Shown one piece after another: positions 55,908-63,443 of a stretch of 63,443 nucleotides of DNA. The position numbers were made by a program, and so were the translations under genes. Under the pieces are notes generated by a model, which saw nothing but the letters and a program-made list of their open reading frames with translations, made no database searches and was not told the DNA's origin. The DNA comes from JAFEBO01 sp036392375 (GTDB lineage: Bacteria > Planctomycetota > Phycisphaerae > Phycisphaerales > UBA1924): assembly GCA_036392375.1 (NCBI GenBank), contig DASVYC010000015.1:1-63443 (forward strand), read 5' to 3'. Every line of letters begins with the position of its first letter. The stretch's first letter is position 1.

Positions 55908-56804
55908 CTACGCCGCCCGCCGGTCACTCCCGTGATACACGAAGCGGTCCTTCCCGCTCTTCTTGGCCCGATACTGACACTCGTCGATCCGCGCCAGCAT
56001 CTCGTCCACGCTCTCGGGAGGCACATCAAACGTGGCCGCTCCGATGCTGAACGTCACCTTCCGCCCGATCATTTCCATCGCCCGCGCCAGCTCGTTCTGC
56101 AAACGCGCCACCGCGAAACGGCCCCCGATGCGGTCCGTGTCCGGCATGATCAGCACGAACTCGTCCCCGCCCACCCGAGCCGTCAGATCGCTCGGCCGCG
56201 TGCTCGTCGCCAGCACCGCCGCGACCGCCCGCAGCACCTGGTCTCCCGCCGCGTGCCCGTCGCCGTCGTTCACCTGCTTGAAGTTGTCGCAGTCGATGTA
56301 CGCCGCCGAGATGGGTGTGCCGAAGCGCTGCGCCGTCGCCAGCACCCGCGCAGCCTGCTCACGCAACGCCCGGTGATTCGCCAAGCCCGTCAATCCGTCC
56401 GTCCGCGCCAACGCCACCTGCGCTTGCAGCAGTTGCCGCACCCGCGTCGAGACCTCGGCCACGATCAGGAACGCTCCCACCCGCGAGCACGCCGCCCACA
56501 CAAACACGCCCGATCCCGTGTCGCGCGGGAAGATCGAATAGTCCGCCGCGAACCAGCACACCCCCGCGATCACCGCGTACGTGTACGCCACCATCCGGCC
56601 GCCGAAGCACGCCACCAGGAACACCGGCACGAGCGTCAGCACGCTCAGCGACACGAACGGCCCCAGCTTCAGGTCCGCCGCCACAATCGGTATCAACGCC
56701 AGGAGCGACAGCGACAGCACGTCGAGCTTGCTGCGCCGCTCCAACCAGCGCACCGTCTCCTCGGCGCTGCGGAAGGGGTCAAGATGTCGCCACGCTGACG
56801 CCAT
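55908..56804 (-). CDS. Membrane-bound diguanylate cyclase (GGDEF)
   Basis: A 298-residue c-di-GMP synthase. Three or four helices (about residues 28-120) anchor it, followed by a GGDEF domain (about 135-290): LTGLANHRALRE, IDCDNFKQVNDGDGH, and the intact active site RVGGDEF. An inhibitory I-site RPSD lies five residues before GGDEF, so product inhibition is expected. The signal sensed by the membrane part is unknown. TAGTTT ends 5 nt before ATG 56804. Confidence 0.93.
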   Translation of the reverse strand: MASAWRHLDPFRSAEETVRWLERRSKLDVLSLSLLALIPIVAADLKLGPFVSLSVLTLVPVFLVACFGGRMVAYTYAVIAGVCWFAADYSIFPRDTGSGVFVWAACSRVGAFLIVAEVSTRVRQLLQAQVALARTDGLTGLANHRALREQAARVLATAQRFGTPISAAYIDCDNFKQVNDGDGHAAGDQVLRAVAAVLATSTRPSDLTARVGGDEFVLIMPDTDRIGGRFAVARLQNELARAMEMIGRKVTFSIGAATFDVPPESVDEMLARIDECQYRAKKSGKDRFVYHGSDRRAA

Positions 56805-56809
56805 CGCGA

Positions 56810-56815
56810 AAACTA
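56810..56815 (-). promoter_or_regulatory. -10-like element of the diguanylate cyclase gene
   Basis: TAGTTT on the minus strand ends 5 nt before ATG 56804. Confidence 0.5.
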
Positions 56816-56902
56816 TCGGCCCCGGGGTCCAACCGGATCACGCCGACCGAGCGCGGCAACGTCCCCAAAGCCCGTTATTCCTTGGGCTTACGCACTTCTG
56901 CT

Positions 56903-57982
56903 TCACAGCCGTGAACCGCGCCCAGCCGTTCTTGCGCGTTTGGTGGTTTGGGCGGACTTCACACCGCCCCGCGCTCCCCGCTTCCGGGCGTCCTCCCGCA
57001 GCTTCGCGACCGCCGCGTTCAGCTTCGCCGCCGTGAACGCCGTACCCGTCGAATCCCGGTCCCAGGTGTGCGCCTCGCCGTGGATCTTTTCGTAGTGGTC
57101 CCACATCTCGAACCAATACGACCGGAACGCCTGATCCTTGAACGGCGCAAAGTGCCGCTTCACCCGCTGCATCACCTGCTTCGCCCCGCCCCGGAATCCC
57201 AGGATTGTCCGCCCGTGCCGCACGCTCTCTGAATCCAGCGGCAAGCGCGAGTACCTCCCCAGCAACTGCATGATGTTCGCCGCCGCGTACGGCCCCACGC
57301 CCGGCAGCTCCATCAACAGCTCGTGCACATCCTCGTCGCTCGCGTCGGGATCCTCGATCCCCGCCACCGACGCGTCCCCGCTCGCAAAGATCGCCGCCAG
57401 CTCCACGATCCGCTTGTCCCGATACCCCACCCGGCACCGCTCCCGCAGAAGCAGCGGCGACGTCCGCGCGATCGTCTCCGCATCCGGAAACGTCCGCCAC
57501 CCGCCCACCGACTCGACACCCAGCACCTCGCACAGCCGCCGGTTCATGTGGATCGTGCCCGGCCACGTCACGTTGCAGCTCGTCACCGTCTTCAGCACGT
57601 CCTCAAACAACGTCGGCGATCGGAACAGCCGCCCTCGCCCCGTCTTCTTCCACCGCGGGTCCATCGTGTGAAACGCCCGGATCGCCGCCGTCTCCTCATC
57701 CAGACGCAGCATCCGCGTGAGCTGCACCCGCGCCTCGGCCTGCTCCTTCACGGTCAGCACCCGATCGAACGCGCACACGATCTCGCCGCCCCCGCCGCGC
57801 TTCGCGCTCGCGCCCGGCTGCGAGATCACCACCCCAGCCGCCTTGCCTCCCAGCAGCAACGCCCGCGTCAACGTGTGCGCACGGACATCCCAGCGATTGG
57901 GCGCGAGCAGAAAGTAGCCGTAGCTGCACACATCGCGGGCCAGCCGATAGTCCTTGGGCGGCGTCAATCGCAGCGTGGTCAT
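56903..57982 (-). CDS. HhH-GPD DNA glycosylase (AlkA/OGG-like)
   Basis: A 359-residue base-excision repair glycosylase. The HhH motif LMELPGVGPYAAANIMQLLG is followed by the conserved aspartate in LPLDSESVR. There is no C-terminal iron-sulfur cysteine cluster, so it is not MutY/EndoIII. A basic C-terminal tail (RARTAGRGSRL) could bind DNA. The N-terminal ~95 residues fit an AlkA/OGG-type TBP-like lobe (PPKDYRLARDVCSYGYF). The start is ATG 57982 with AGGAG upstream. Its substrate (alkylated or oxidised base) is not decided. Confidence 0.85.
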   Translation of the reverse strand: MTTLRLTPPKDYRLARDVCSYGYFLLAPNRWDVRAHTLTRALLLGGKAAGVVISQPGASAKRGGGGEIVCAFDRVLTVKEQAEARVQLTRMLRLDEETAAIRAFHTMDPRWKKTGRGRLFRSPTLFEDVLKTVTSCNVTWPGTIHMNRRLCEVLGVESVGGWRTFPDAETIARTSPLLLRERCRVGYRDKRIVELAAIFASGDASVAGIEDPDASDEDVHELLMELPGVGPYAAANIMQLLGRYSRLPLDSESVRHGRTILGFRGGAKQVMQRVKRHFAPFKDQAFRSYWFEMWDHYEKIHGEAHTWDRDSTGTAFTAAKLNAAVAKLREDARKRGARGGVKSAQTTKRARTAGRGSRL

Positions 57983-58033
57983 GCGCACTCCTGCTCGCCG
58001 CCAACGTTCGCAACGAGATTCCAAATCCGATCG

Positions 58034-58131
58034 CACCACAAAGTCACAGGAACGCAGAGGCAAGCCATCGAGTCTGACGGCCCGACTCTTGCCAACTTCT
58101 TCTCTCTGTGCCTCGCTGCCTCCGTGGTGAA
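58034..58131. repeat. Inverted repeat, second copy of the GCACAAAGACACAG family
   Basis: CACCACAAAGTCACAGGAAC then GCAGAGGCAAG at 58034-58064 faces TTCTCTCTGTGCCTCGCTGC then CTCCGTGGTGAA at 58099-58131. It fills the gap between the amidotransferase stop and the glycosylase start, as the copy at 6147-6333 fills another gap. The right ends (GTGGTGAA, GTGGTAAA) are most alike. Confidence 0.7.
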
Positions 58132-58136
58132 CCTCT

Positions 58137-58904
58137 TCACGCCGTCATCTTCCGTTGCAGCGGAAACAGGTACGTCGCCAGATTCACGCACAGCCGATCC
58201 GCCACCACCGCGAACCGCGCGTAGTGCTTGTCCAGCTGCGCCCGGATCTCGCTCTCGCTCTGACCGGTCCGCGCCAGGAAGTCTCCCTCCCGCGGCAGGA
58301 TCGCCTCGATCATCGCGCGATCAAACTCGGGGTGGAACTGGAACCCGTACGTCCGAATCCCCGCCCGGTACGCCTGCACCTTGCAGTCCTTGCTCGAGCC
58401 CAAGACCGCCGCCCCCGCCGGAGCCTGCTTCACCTCGTAACCGTGCGTCTGATACATCGGGCTCGACCACGGCACGCCGCTCAGGATCGTGTCCGTCTGC
58501 CCGCCCGGATTCAGCACCAGGTTGTGGAACCCAAGCTCCGGCTTCTCCATCGGCCCCACCTGCCCCCCCAACGCCGCCGCGATCATCTGGCTCCCGAGGC
58601 AGATCCCGATCAGCGGCAACTGCTTCTCGTGCGTCGCCTTCAGGAACTCCATCTGCGGCTTCATCCAGGCGTGATCCTCACCAACATTCTGAGGCCCGCC
58701 CAGCGACACCACGCCGTGCACGTTGTCAAAGTCCTTGGGGATCAACGAGCTCGGATCGAATCCCTCGAGCGCATGCCGGTTCGTGGGATGGTCCGCCGGC
58801 AAATCCAGCCGCCGTATCGAGAGCTTGAACCCGTGATCCCGGAGCGTCACACCCAAACGACCAGGACCCACATCCGCTGCGTGCTGAAAAACAATGATCG
58901 CCAT
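58137..58904 (-). CDS. Class I glutamine amidotransferase (GMP synthase-like)
   Basis: A 255-residue stand-alone amidotransferase. The nucleophile elbow is GICLGSQ and the catalytic His-Glu is FQFHPEFD; VVSLGGPQNVGED is the usual preceding motif. It lacks a synthase domain, so it either serves an unknown partner or hydrolyses another gamma-glutamyl compound. It lies between the glycosylase and a divergent cation efflux gene. TACACT ends 9 nt before ATG 58904. Confidence 0.87.
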   Translation of the reverse strand: MAIIVFQHAADVGPGRLGVTLRDHGFKLSIRRLDLPADHPTNRHALEGFDPSSLIPKDFDNVHGVVSLGGPQNVGEDHAWMKPQMEFLKATHEKQLPLIGICLGSQMIAAALGGQVGPMEKPELGFHNLVLNPGGQTDTILSGVPWSSPMYQTHGYEVKQAPAGAAVLGSSKDCKVQAYRAGIRTYGFQFHPEFDRAMIEAILPREGDFLARTGQSESEIRAQLDKHYARFAVVADRLCVNLATYLFPLQRKMTA

Positions 58905-58913
58905 AAGGACGCG

Positions 58914-58919
58914 AGTGTA
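58914..58919 (-). promoter_or_regulatory. -10-like element of the amidotransferase gene
   Basis: TACACT on the minus strand ends 9 nt before ATG 58904. Confidence 0.35.
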
Positions 58920-58989
58920 TTCGGTGATGCGTGAGAAGGGGCGAGGGCTGCGGCGTGAGCGCTGAGGCTCTAGGTTGGAGGCAACACGG

Positions 58990-59034
58990 CCCCACTCCCA
59001 CACTCCCACACTCCCCCACTGCCCCACTCCTCCC
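58990..59034 (+). repeat. CCCCACT/CCCACACT tandem tract
   Basis: The 140-bp divergent gap between the amidotransferase and the cation efflux gene holds CCCCACTCCCACACTCCCAC followed by ACTCCCCCACTGCCCCACTCC, a degenerate short tandem repeat. It ends just before the TACCAT box of the efflux gene. The same unit occurs within rarA. Confidence 0.75.
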
Positions 59035-59037
59035 GAA

Positions 59038-59043
59038 TACCAT
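59038..59043 (+). promoter_or_regulatory. -10-like element of the cation efflux gene
   Basis: TACCAT ends 5 nt before GTG 59049. It directly follows the CCCCACT tract. Confidence 0.5.
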
Positions 59044-59048
59044 CCCCT

Positions 59049-59987
59049 GTGGCCACCGCCTCCGCACGCCGCTTCGCCCTCCTCGGCCTGCTCACCAACA
59101 TGGCCCTGGCCATCGGCAAGCTCCTCGCCGGCGTCCTCGGCAACAGCTACGCCCTCATCGCCGACGCCATCGAATCACTCGCCGACATCGTCGGCTCCGG
59201 CGTCATCTTCGGCGGGCTGATCATCTCCTCGCGCGAGCCCAGCGAGCAGCACCCCTATGGCTTCGGCAAGGCCGAACCCCTCGCCGCCCTCGCCGTCGCC
59301 ATCCTCGTCTTCCTCGCCGGCATCGCCATCGCCTTCGAAGCCGTCCGCGAGATCATCACGCCCCACCACACGCCCGAATGGTGGACGCTGCTCGTGCTCG
59401 TGATCGTCGTCATCACCAAGGAAACGCTCTTCCAGCTCGGCCGCCGCCGCGCCAAGGCACAAGGCTCCACCGCCCTCGCCACCGACGCCTTCCACCACCG
59501 CGCCGACGCCATCACCTCCGTCGCCGCGTTCATCGGTATCTCGATCGCCCTCGTCGGCAAGTGGCGCACCGGCACCGACTCCTGGGCACCCGCCGACGAC
59601 TGGGCCGCGCTCTTCGCGTCCGCCATCATCATCCTCGGCGCCGTCCGACTCATGCTCCCCCCGCTGCGTGAATTGCTCGACCAGCAGTCCGAAGAGATCG
59701 CCGCCGCCGCAGCCCAGGCCGCAGCCGCCGTCCCCGGCGTCGCCAAGGTCCAGAAGTCCTTCGCCCGCAAAAGCGGCGTCCTCTACTGGATCGACATGCA
59801 CCTCTGGGTCGACGGCTCCATGTCCGTCCGAGACTCGCACAAGCTCGCTCACGCCGTCAAGGACGCCGTCCGCCATCGCCTCCCCCAGGTCCGCGATGTC
59901 CTTATCCATGTAGAACCCACCGCGACAACCCAAACACCCTCCTCCCCTGCCCCCCTGCTCCCCTCCTCCACTTCGACCGCCCCGTGA
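59049..59987 (+). CDS. Cation diffusion facilitator (divalent metal efflux)
   Basis: A 312-residue CDF-family exporter of Zn, Fe or other divalent metals. Six helices occupy residues about 8-215, with NSYALIADAIESLADIVGS in helix 2 and the second metal site in FHHRADAITS in helix 5. The C-terminal cytoplasmic domain is present (YWIDMHLWVDGSMSVRDSH). The metal site in helix 2 reads D-A-I-E where many members have His or Asp, so metal preference is uncertain. The last ~20 residues (TPSSPAPLLPSSTSTAP) are encoded by a C-rich CCCCTGC tract. Start GTG 59049. Confidence 0.92.
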   Translation: MATASARRFALLGLLTNMALAIGKLLAGVLGNSYALIADAIESLADIVGSGVIFGGLIISSREPSEQHPYGFGKAEPLAALAVAILVFLAGIAIAFEAVREIITPHHTPEWWTLLVLVIVVITKETLFQLGRRRAKAQGSTALATDAFHHRADAITSVAAFIGISIALVGKWRTGTDSWAPADDWAALFASAIIILGAVRLMLPPLRELLDQQSEEIAAAAAQAAAAVPGVAKVQKSFARKSGVLYWIDMHLWVDGSMSVRDSHKLAHAVKDAVRHRLPQVRDVLIHVEPTATTQTPSSPAPLLPSSTSTAP

Positions 59988-60058
59988 CTTCCGCCCCGCT
60001 CCCGCCTACCATCTCGACCCCTCGGCATCCGCCGCGGGCCTTGCCAGGAGCCGGTTTC

Positions 60059-60385
60059 ATGTACGCGATCATCGAAGAATTCGGCGGCCAGCGCCGCGTC
60101 ACCCAGGGCGAAGAGTTCCTCATCGACCTCCAGGAAGGCGGCGAGGCCAAGGTCGGCTCCAGCATCGCCTTCGACAAGGTCCTGGTCATCGGCAAGGAAG
60201 GCGGCGACGCCAAGGTCGGCCAGCCCTACGTCCAGGGTGCCTCCGTGAAGGTCGAGGTCCTCGAGTCCCTCGTCAAAGGCGAGAAGCTCGACATCCATCA
60301 CTTCCGCGAGAAGAAGACCTGGCGCAAGAAGACCGGCCACCGCCAAAAGTACACCAAGGTCAAGGTCACGGCCATCAACGGCTGA
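60059..60385 (+). CDS. rplU: 50S ribosomal protein L21
   Basis: A 108-residue bL21 of normal length (MYAIIEEFGGQRRVTQGEEF at the start; HFREKKTWRKKTGHRQKYTK is the conserved rRNA-binding tail). The start ATG 60059 has AGGAG 9 nt upstream and TACCAT at 60007-60012 as a possible -10 box. In most bacteria rpmA (bL27) follows rplU directly; here rplU stands alone and ends in a strong terminator. Confidence 0.96.
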   Translation: MYAIIEEFGGQRRVTQGEEFLIDLQEGGEAKVGSSIAFDKVLVIGKEGGDAKVGQPYVQGASVKVEVLESLVKGEKLDIHHFREKKTWRKKTGHRQKYTKVKVTAING

Positions 60386-60428
60386 GACTGAGGCACGCGG
60401 GATTAGGAACGTGGCATTCGGAAAGACA

Positions 60429-60456
60429 CAAGGCACGACTTCGGTCGTGCCTTTTT
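60429..60456 (+). terminator. Rho-independent terminator of rplU
   Basis: AAGGCACGAC TTCG GTCGTGCCTT is a perfect 10-bp stem with a UUCG tetraloop, followed by TTTT. It lies 44 nt after the rplU stop. Confidence 0.92.
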
Positions 60457-60527
60457 TCATTCCTGTCTACCGTTCCCCGTCCCCCGCCCCGCCTCTGCGA
60501 CTCTTCCCCTAGTGCCCAGTGCCCCCC

Positions 60528-61049
60528 ATGCCCCACCTCACCCTCATCACCACCGGCGGCACGATCGAGAAAACCTACGACGAGGCCAGCGGCTCGCTCG
60601 CCAACCGCCGCTCCATCGTCCGCCGCATGCTCTCTCGCCTCCGCCTCGCCGACACCACCATCAGCACCATCGAGCTGCTCAGCAAGGACAGCCTCGATAT
60701 GACCGAGGCCGACCGCGCCGCCATCGTGCAGGCCGTCCGCGCCGCCGGCGGCTCCCACGACCTCGCCACCCAATCCACCGGCATCGTCATCCTCCACGGC
60801 ACCGACACCCTCAGCGTCACCGGCGAGCGCCTGTACAACGACATCCCCCACCCCCGCGTCCCCATCGTCCTCACCGGCGCCATGCGCCCCTTCGAGATGA
60901 AGCGTTCCGACGCCCTCCAGAACCTCAACGAGGCCATTTTCGCCGCCGGCGTCCTCGCCCCCGCCATCTACTGCGTCGCCCACGGCCGCGCCCTCCAGTT
61001 CCCCGGCGTCACCAAAGACCGCGAGCACGGAACGTTCGTCAAGCGCTGA
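60528..61049 (+). CDS. Short asparaginase-domain protein
   Basis: A 173-residue protein equal to the N-terminal catalytic half of type I/II asparaginases. Both catalytic threonine motifs are intact: ITTGGTIEKTYD and HGTDTLSVTGE; LTGAMRPFEMKRSDALQN follows. The C-terminal domain of standard asparaginase (about 330 residues total) is absent, yet the frame ends in a regular way (HGTFVKR), so this is a short family form and not a recent truncation. Activity and substrate (asparagine, glutamine or other) are unproven. ATG 60528 is used; GTG 60519 is an alternative. Confidence 0.8.
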   Translation: MPHLTLITTGGTIEKTYDEASGSLANRRSIVRRMLSRLRLADTTISTIELLSKDSLDMTEADRAAIVQAVRAAGGSHDLATQSTGIVILHGTDTLSVTGERLYNDIPHPRVPIVLTGAMRPFEMKRSDALQNLNEAIFAAGVLAPAIYCVAHGRALQFPGVTKDREHGTFVKR

Positions 61050-61058
61050 CGCGCGATC

Positions 61059-61098
61059 GGGTGCCAATGCTCAGCCTGCTCGGAGGCTCGGCAGTGCC
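61059..61098. repeat. GGGTGCC palindromic element, copy 5
   Basis: GGGTGCCAATGCTCAGCCTG followed by CTCGGAGGCTCGGCAGTGCC begins 9 nt after the asparaginase stop. Its 5' CGATCGGGTGCC matches copy 2 exactly for 12 nt. The arms AGCCT / AGGCT surround GCTCGG, the same loop as copies 3 and 4. Confidence 0.65.
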
Positions 61099-61221
61099 GC
61101 GACTCCCCATCCCGCAACAGCCGCTGGCCGACTCCGACTCACAACTGCCGGGAGCGAAAATCAATCCGGGAAATACCGAACCACTCTCCCTTCCCCATTG
61201 ATTTCTCCACCTCCCACCCGA

Positions 61222-61227
61222 TATCTT
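61222..61227 (+). promoter_or_regulatory. -10-like element of the guanylyltransferase gene
   Basis: TATCTT ends 7 nt before ATG 61235; leaderless geometry. Confidence 0.5.
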
Positions 61228-61234
61228 CCCCGCG

Positions 61235-62362
61235 ATGCGATACGCCATGATCATGGCCGGCGGAGCCGGGACGCGCCTGTGGCCCATGAGCCGCAAGGAT
61301 CAGCCCAAGCAGCTCCTCAAGTTCATCCAGCCCAAGGAAGGCGGCCCCTCGCGCTCCCTGCTCGAGATCGCGGCCCAGCGCCTCGAGGGCATCGTCCCGC
61401 CCGAGCGCCGCTTCATCTGCACCAGCGAGAACTACCGCAAGATCATCCGGCGTGATCTGCCAAACTTCGTCGACGAACGCATCCTGGGCGAGCCCGTCGG
61501 CCGCGACACCGTCAACGCCGTCGGCTTCGCCGCCGCCGTCTTCGAGAAGCTGGACAAGGACGCCGTCTTCTCCGTCCTCACCGCCGACCACATCATCGAG
61601 CCGCAGGACGTCTTCCGCGAGCGCATGGACCTCGGCTACCGCCTCGTCGAGGACGATCCCAAGCGCCTCGTCACCTTCTCCATCAAGCCCACCTACCCCG
61701 CCACCGGCTACGGCTACGTCGAACGCGGCACACCCATCCGCGGCGTCGACGGCTGCGAGAAAGATGGCAAGGGCCTCGCCTTCCACGTCGCCCGCTTCGT
61801 CGAGAAGCCGGATCTTCCCCGTGCGCAGGCGTACGTGCAGTCCGGCGCCTTCAACTGGAACAGCGGCATGTTCGTGTGGAAGGCCTCCACCATCATGAAC
61901 GCGCTCCGCAAGTTCAAGCCCGAGAGCCACGCCGGCATGCTCCAGATCCAGCACGCCTGGGGCACCGCCAAGCAGAACGAAGTCGTCGCACGCGTCTACC
62001 CGACGCTCCCCAAGATCAGCGTGGATTACGCCATCATGGAGCCCGCCAGCAAGGACAAGGACTTCTCCATCTGCACCGTCCAGATGGACGTCAACTGGCT
62101 CGATGTCGGCTCCTGGCCGAGCTACGCGGAGACCCTCGGCGCCGACCCCGCCGGCAACCGCATCACCGGCGAGGGCCCGACGCTGCAGACACAGGCGAAA
62201 GGCAACCTGCTCATCAACGCCAATGCGAACCACACGCTGGCGGTGCTGGGCATCGACGACCTCATCGTCGTCCACACGCCCGACGCGACGCTCATCATGC
62301 CCAAGAGCAAGGCCGAGGAACTCAAAGCCCTCCACGGCATGGTCGACGAGCGCCTGAAGTGA
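61235..62362 (+). CDS. Mannose-1-phosphate guanylyltransferase
   Basis: A 375-residue nucleotidyltransferase making GDP-mannose for polysaccharides or glycoproteins. The GTP/Mg loop MAGGAGTRLWPMSRKDQPKQ, VEKPDLPRAQAYV, and FNWNSGMFVWKAS are typical of the GMP/ManC family. It lacks the C-terminal phosphomannose isomerase domain of bifunctional AlgA-type enzymes. The final ~70 residues form the usual left-handed beta-helix-like lid. It has its own -10-like box and is followed by ruvX. Confidence 0.92.
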   Translation: MRYAMIMAGGAGTRLWPMSRKDQPKQLLKFIQPKEGGPSRSLLEIAAQRLEGIVPPERRFICTSENYRKIIRRDLPNFVDERILGEPVGRDTVNAVGFAAAVFEKLDKDAVFSVLTADHIIEPQDVFRERMDLGYRLVEDDPKRLVTFSIKPTYPATGYGYVERGTPIRGVDGCEKDGKGLAFHVARFVEKPDLPRAQAYVQSGAFNWNSGMFVWKASTIMNALRKFKPESHAGMLQIQHAWGTAKQNEVVARVYPTLPKISVDYAIMEPASKDKDFSICTVQMDVNWLDVGSWPSYAETLGADPAGNRITGEGPTLQTQAKGNLLINANANHTLAVLGIDDLIVVHTPDATLIMPKSKAEELKALHGMVDERLK

Positions 62363-62421
62363 GCCTGAAGGGGCAGGGCGGGGGCGGGGCCTTCTAGGCC
62401 CCGGCGCCGGCGACTTGCCTC

Positions 62422-62427
62422 TACCCT
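62422..62427 (+). promoter_or_regulatory. -10-like element of ruvX
   Basis: TACCCT ends 5 nt before GTG 62433, which supports that start over the TTG at 62415. Confidence 0.45.
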
Positions 62428-62432
62428 TTCCC

Positions 62433-62936
62433 GTGCGCTACCTCGCCATCGACCTCGGCGACAAACGCACCGGTCTCGCCCTCGGCGATCCGGTGACGGG
62501 CATCGTTTCGCCCCTTGAGGTCATCGAAACACCCCTCGCCGCCAACGCCGGCGCCCAGCTCCTCGCCGACATCGCCAAACGCATCGAGACGCACCTCGGC
62601 CGCGCCGAAGCCGACATCGTCCTCGGCCTGCCCCTCAACATGGACGGCAGCGAAGGCCCGCAAGCCAAAAAGATCCGCGCCTTCGGCGAACGCCTCGCCG
62701 CCAGCACCAAGCGCACCGTCCGCTTCCACGACGAACGCCTCACCTCCGTCGAAGCAGACTGGTCCATGTCCCAGAGCGGCATGACTCACAAGCAGAAAAA
62801 GGAACGCCGCGACGCCCTCGCCGCCGCCGCCATCCTCCGCGATTACTTCGCCTCGCTGCCCGGCCCCACCGGTTCCGCCGGCTTCACTTCGCCCGATCCC
62901 GGTTCCCCCGACGCCGGCTCCTCCACATCCCCCTGA
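62433..62936 (+). CDS. ruvX: Putative pre-16S rRNA nuclease / Holliday junction resolvase (RuvX/YqgF)
   Basis: A 167-residue RNase H-fold nuclease of the YqgF family, linked to 16S rRNA 5' end maturation and described as a Holliday-junction resolvase. The first catalytic Asp is in AIDLGDKRTGLAL; GLPLNMDGSEG and DERLTSVEA follow. It carries an extra Gly/Ser/Pro-rich tail of about 25 residues after DYFASL, encoded by DNA that also codes antisense for the end of the next gene. Confidence 0.9.
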   Translation: MRYLAIDLGDKRTGLALGDPVTGIVSPLEVIETPLAANAGAQLLADIAKRIETHLGRAEADIVLGLPLNMDGSEGPQAKKIRAFGERLAASTKRTVRFHDERLTSVEADWSMSQSGMTHKQKKERRDALAAAAILRDYFASLPGPTGSAGFTSPDPGSPDAGSSTSP

Positions 62937-63443
62937 AACGCCGGCGGCACTGTCGAGCACACCATCTCGATGTTCGCGTCCACCACCGGCGCGCTCGGCT
63001 TCAGTTCCACAAAGTCCGACAGCCGCACCTTCAGCCGCGCCCGCACCGACAGCAAGTCCCCCTTCAGCGTCTCCCCTTCCTGCTTCGCGTCCGCGCGCGT
63101 CAGCGTCAGCACCACCCGCGGCACAAGCACCTCGGTCGTCACACCGTTGATCGTCACATCCGCGATCACCGCGCACGAGTACGACGACGAGCTCTGGCTC
63201 TTGGACAGCTCCCGCGTGTCCACCGCCGCCCGCACCGTGAAGCCGATGTCCGGATGCTGCTCCAGCTTCAGCACACCCGCGTCGCTCCACGCCTTCAGCG
63301 TCGATTCGTCCAGCACCGCGCTCCACGGCAGCAGCCACTGCCCCGCCTGAAGCACCGCCCCGATCGTCCCCTCCGCGCTCGAACTCATCGGCACCCGCGC
63401 CACCGCATACCCCGCCGGCGACGCCACCCCCGCCCGCGGCGGA
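62843..63443 (-). CDS. YceI-like domain protein (partial)
   Basis: The frame continues to the right edge, so the start is not seen. The visible ~195 residues resemble a YceI-type lipocalin-like beta barrel, with ADVTINGVTTEVLVPRVVLT and the final RARLKVRLSDF close to that family's pattern; YceI proteins bind isoprenoid lipids in the periplasm. The match is from pattern only. The C-terminal ~25 residues are a low-complexity Gly/Pro/Glu tail. Its last 94 nt overlap the ruvX gene on the other strand. Confidence 0.6.
   Translation of the reverse strand, partial: PPRAGVASPAGYAVARVPMSSSAEGTIGAVLQAGQWLLPWSAVLDESTLKAWSDAGVLKLEQHPDIGFTVRAAVDTRELSKSQSSSSYSCAVIADVTINGVTTEVLVPRVVLTLTRADAKQEGETLKGDLLSVRARLKVRLSDFVELKPSAPVVDANIEMVCSTVPPAFQGDVEEPASGEPGSGEVKPAEPVGPGSEAK

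Overview
This 63.4 kb window is GC-rich bacterial chromosome, almost fully coding and made mostly of housekeeping genes. The best guess for the source is a planctomycete of the class Phycisphaerae. Supporting signs are a futalosine-pathway menaquinone gene (mqnE), a secreted protein with two dockerin-like DLNxDxxVDDxDF loops, a CPRCxYD...CPECG zinc-ribbon membrane protein, many PDZ proteases, and dispersed accessory repeats ending or interrupting genes. No phage, insertion sequence, CRISPR array or plasmid gene was seen. The phylum call is inference from gene content; there is no rRNA in the window.

Layout. 1-4.6 kb: end of one OPT transporter, a second complete OPT transporter, mqnE and an unknown gene. 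4.8-7.4 kb: MFS exporter, a long inverted repeat, floA. 7.5-10.9 kb (minus): a cold-shock protein, then rpsO-pnp. 11.2-14.9 kb: hybrid histidine kinase, 3-hydroxyacyl-CoA dehydrogenase (minus), TPR and rhodanese proteins. 14.9-17.7 kb (minus): secreted dockerin-like protein and carA. 17.9-24.7 kb: priA, plsC-like (minus), rarA, 5-formyl-THF cyclo-ligase, LysM/L,D-transpeptidase. 24.7-30.2 kb (minus): methyltransferase, membrane protein, TyrA-type dehydrogenase, metalloprotease-PDZ protein, purN, STAS protein, thioesterase. 30.2-34.0 kb: DinB-like protein, membrane protein, nadB, lipoprotein. 34.1-44.4 kb: M28 aminopeptidase (minus), gcvP, GT41 glycosyltransferase, putA. 44.6-47.8 kb (minus): DUF2007 protein, secretin-N-like protein, tRNA-Thr(CGU), hflX. 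48.2-51.7 kb: S41 protease, tsaD, a release-factor-like protein. 51.7-58.9 kb (minus): proA-proB, zinc-ribbon membrane protein, diguanylate cyclase, DNA glycosylase, glutamine amidotransferase. 59.0-63.4 kb: cation efflux protein, rplU, short asparaginase, mannose-1-phosphate guanylyltransferase, ruvX, and a partial YceI-like gene (minus).

The genes do not form one pathway. Metabolic themes are amino acids (carA, proBA, putA, gcvP, TyrA, asparaginase), cofactors (mqnE, nadB, folate) and RNA/translation (rpsO-pnp, tsaD, rplU, hflX, RF-like). Two signals stand out. First, about fifteen genes that head transcription units have a TANNNT -10-like box only 4-9 nt before the start codon and no Shine-Dalgarno, which suggests widespread leaderless mRNAs. 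Second, several families of short repeats sit at 3' ends of genes or inside conserved genes (mqnE, rarA, tsaD) as in-frame insertions.
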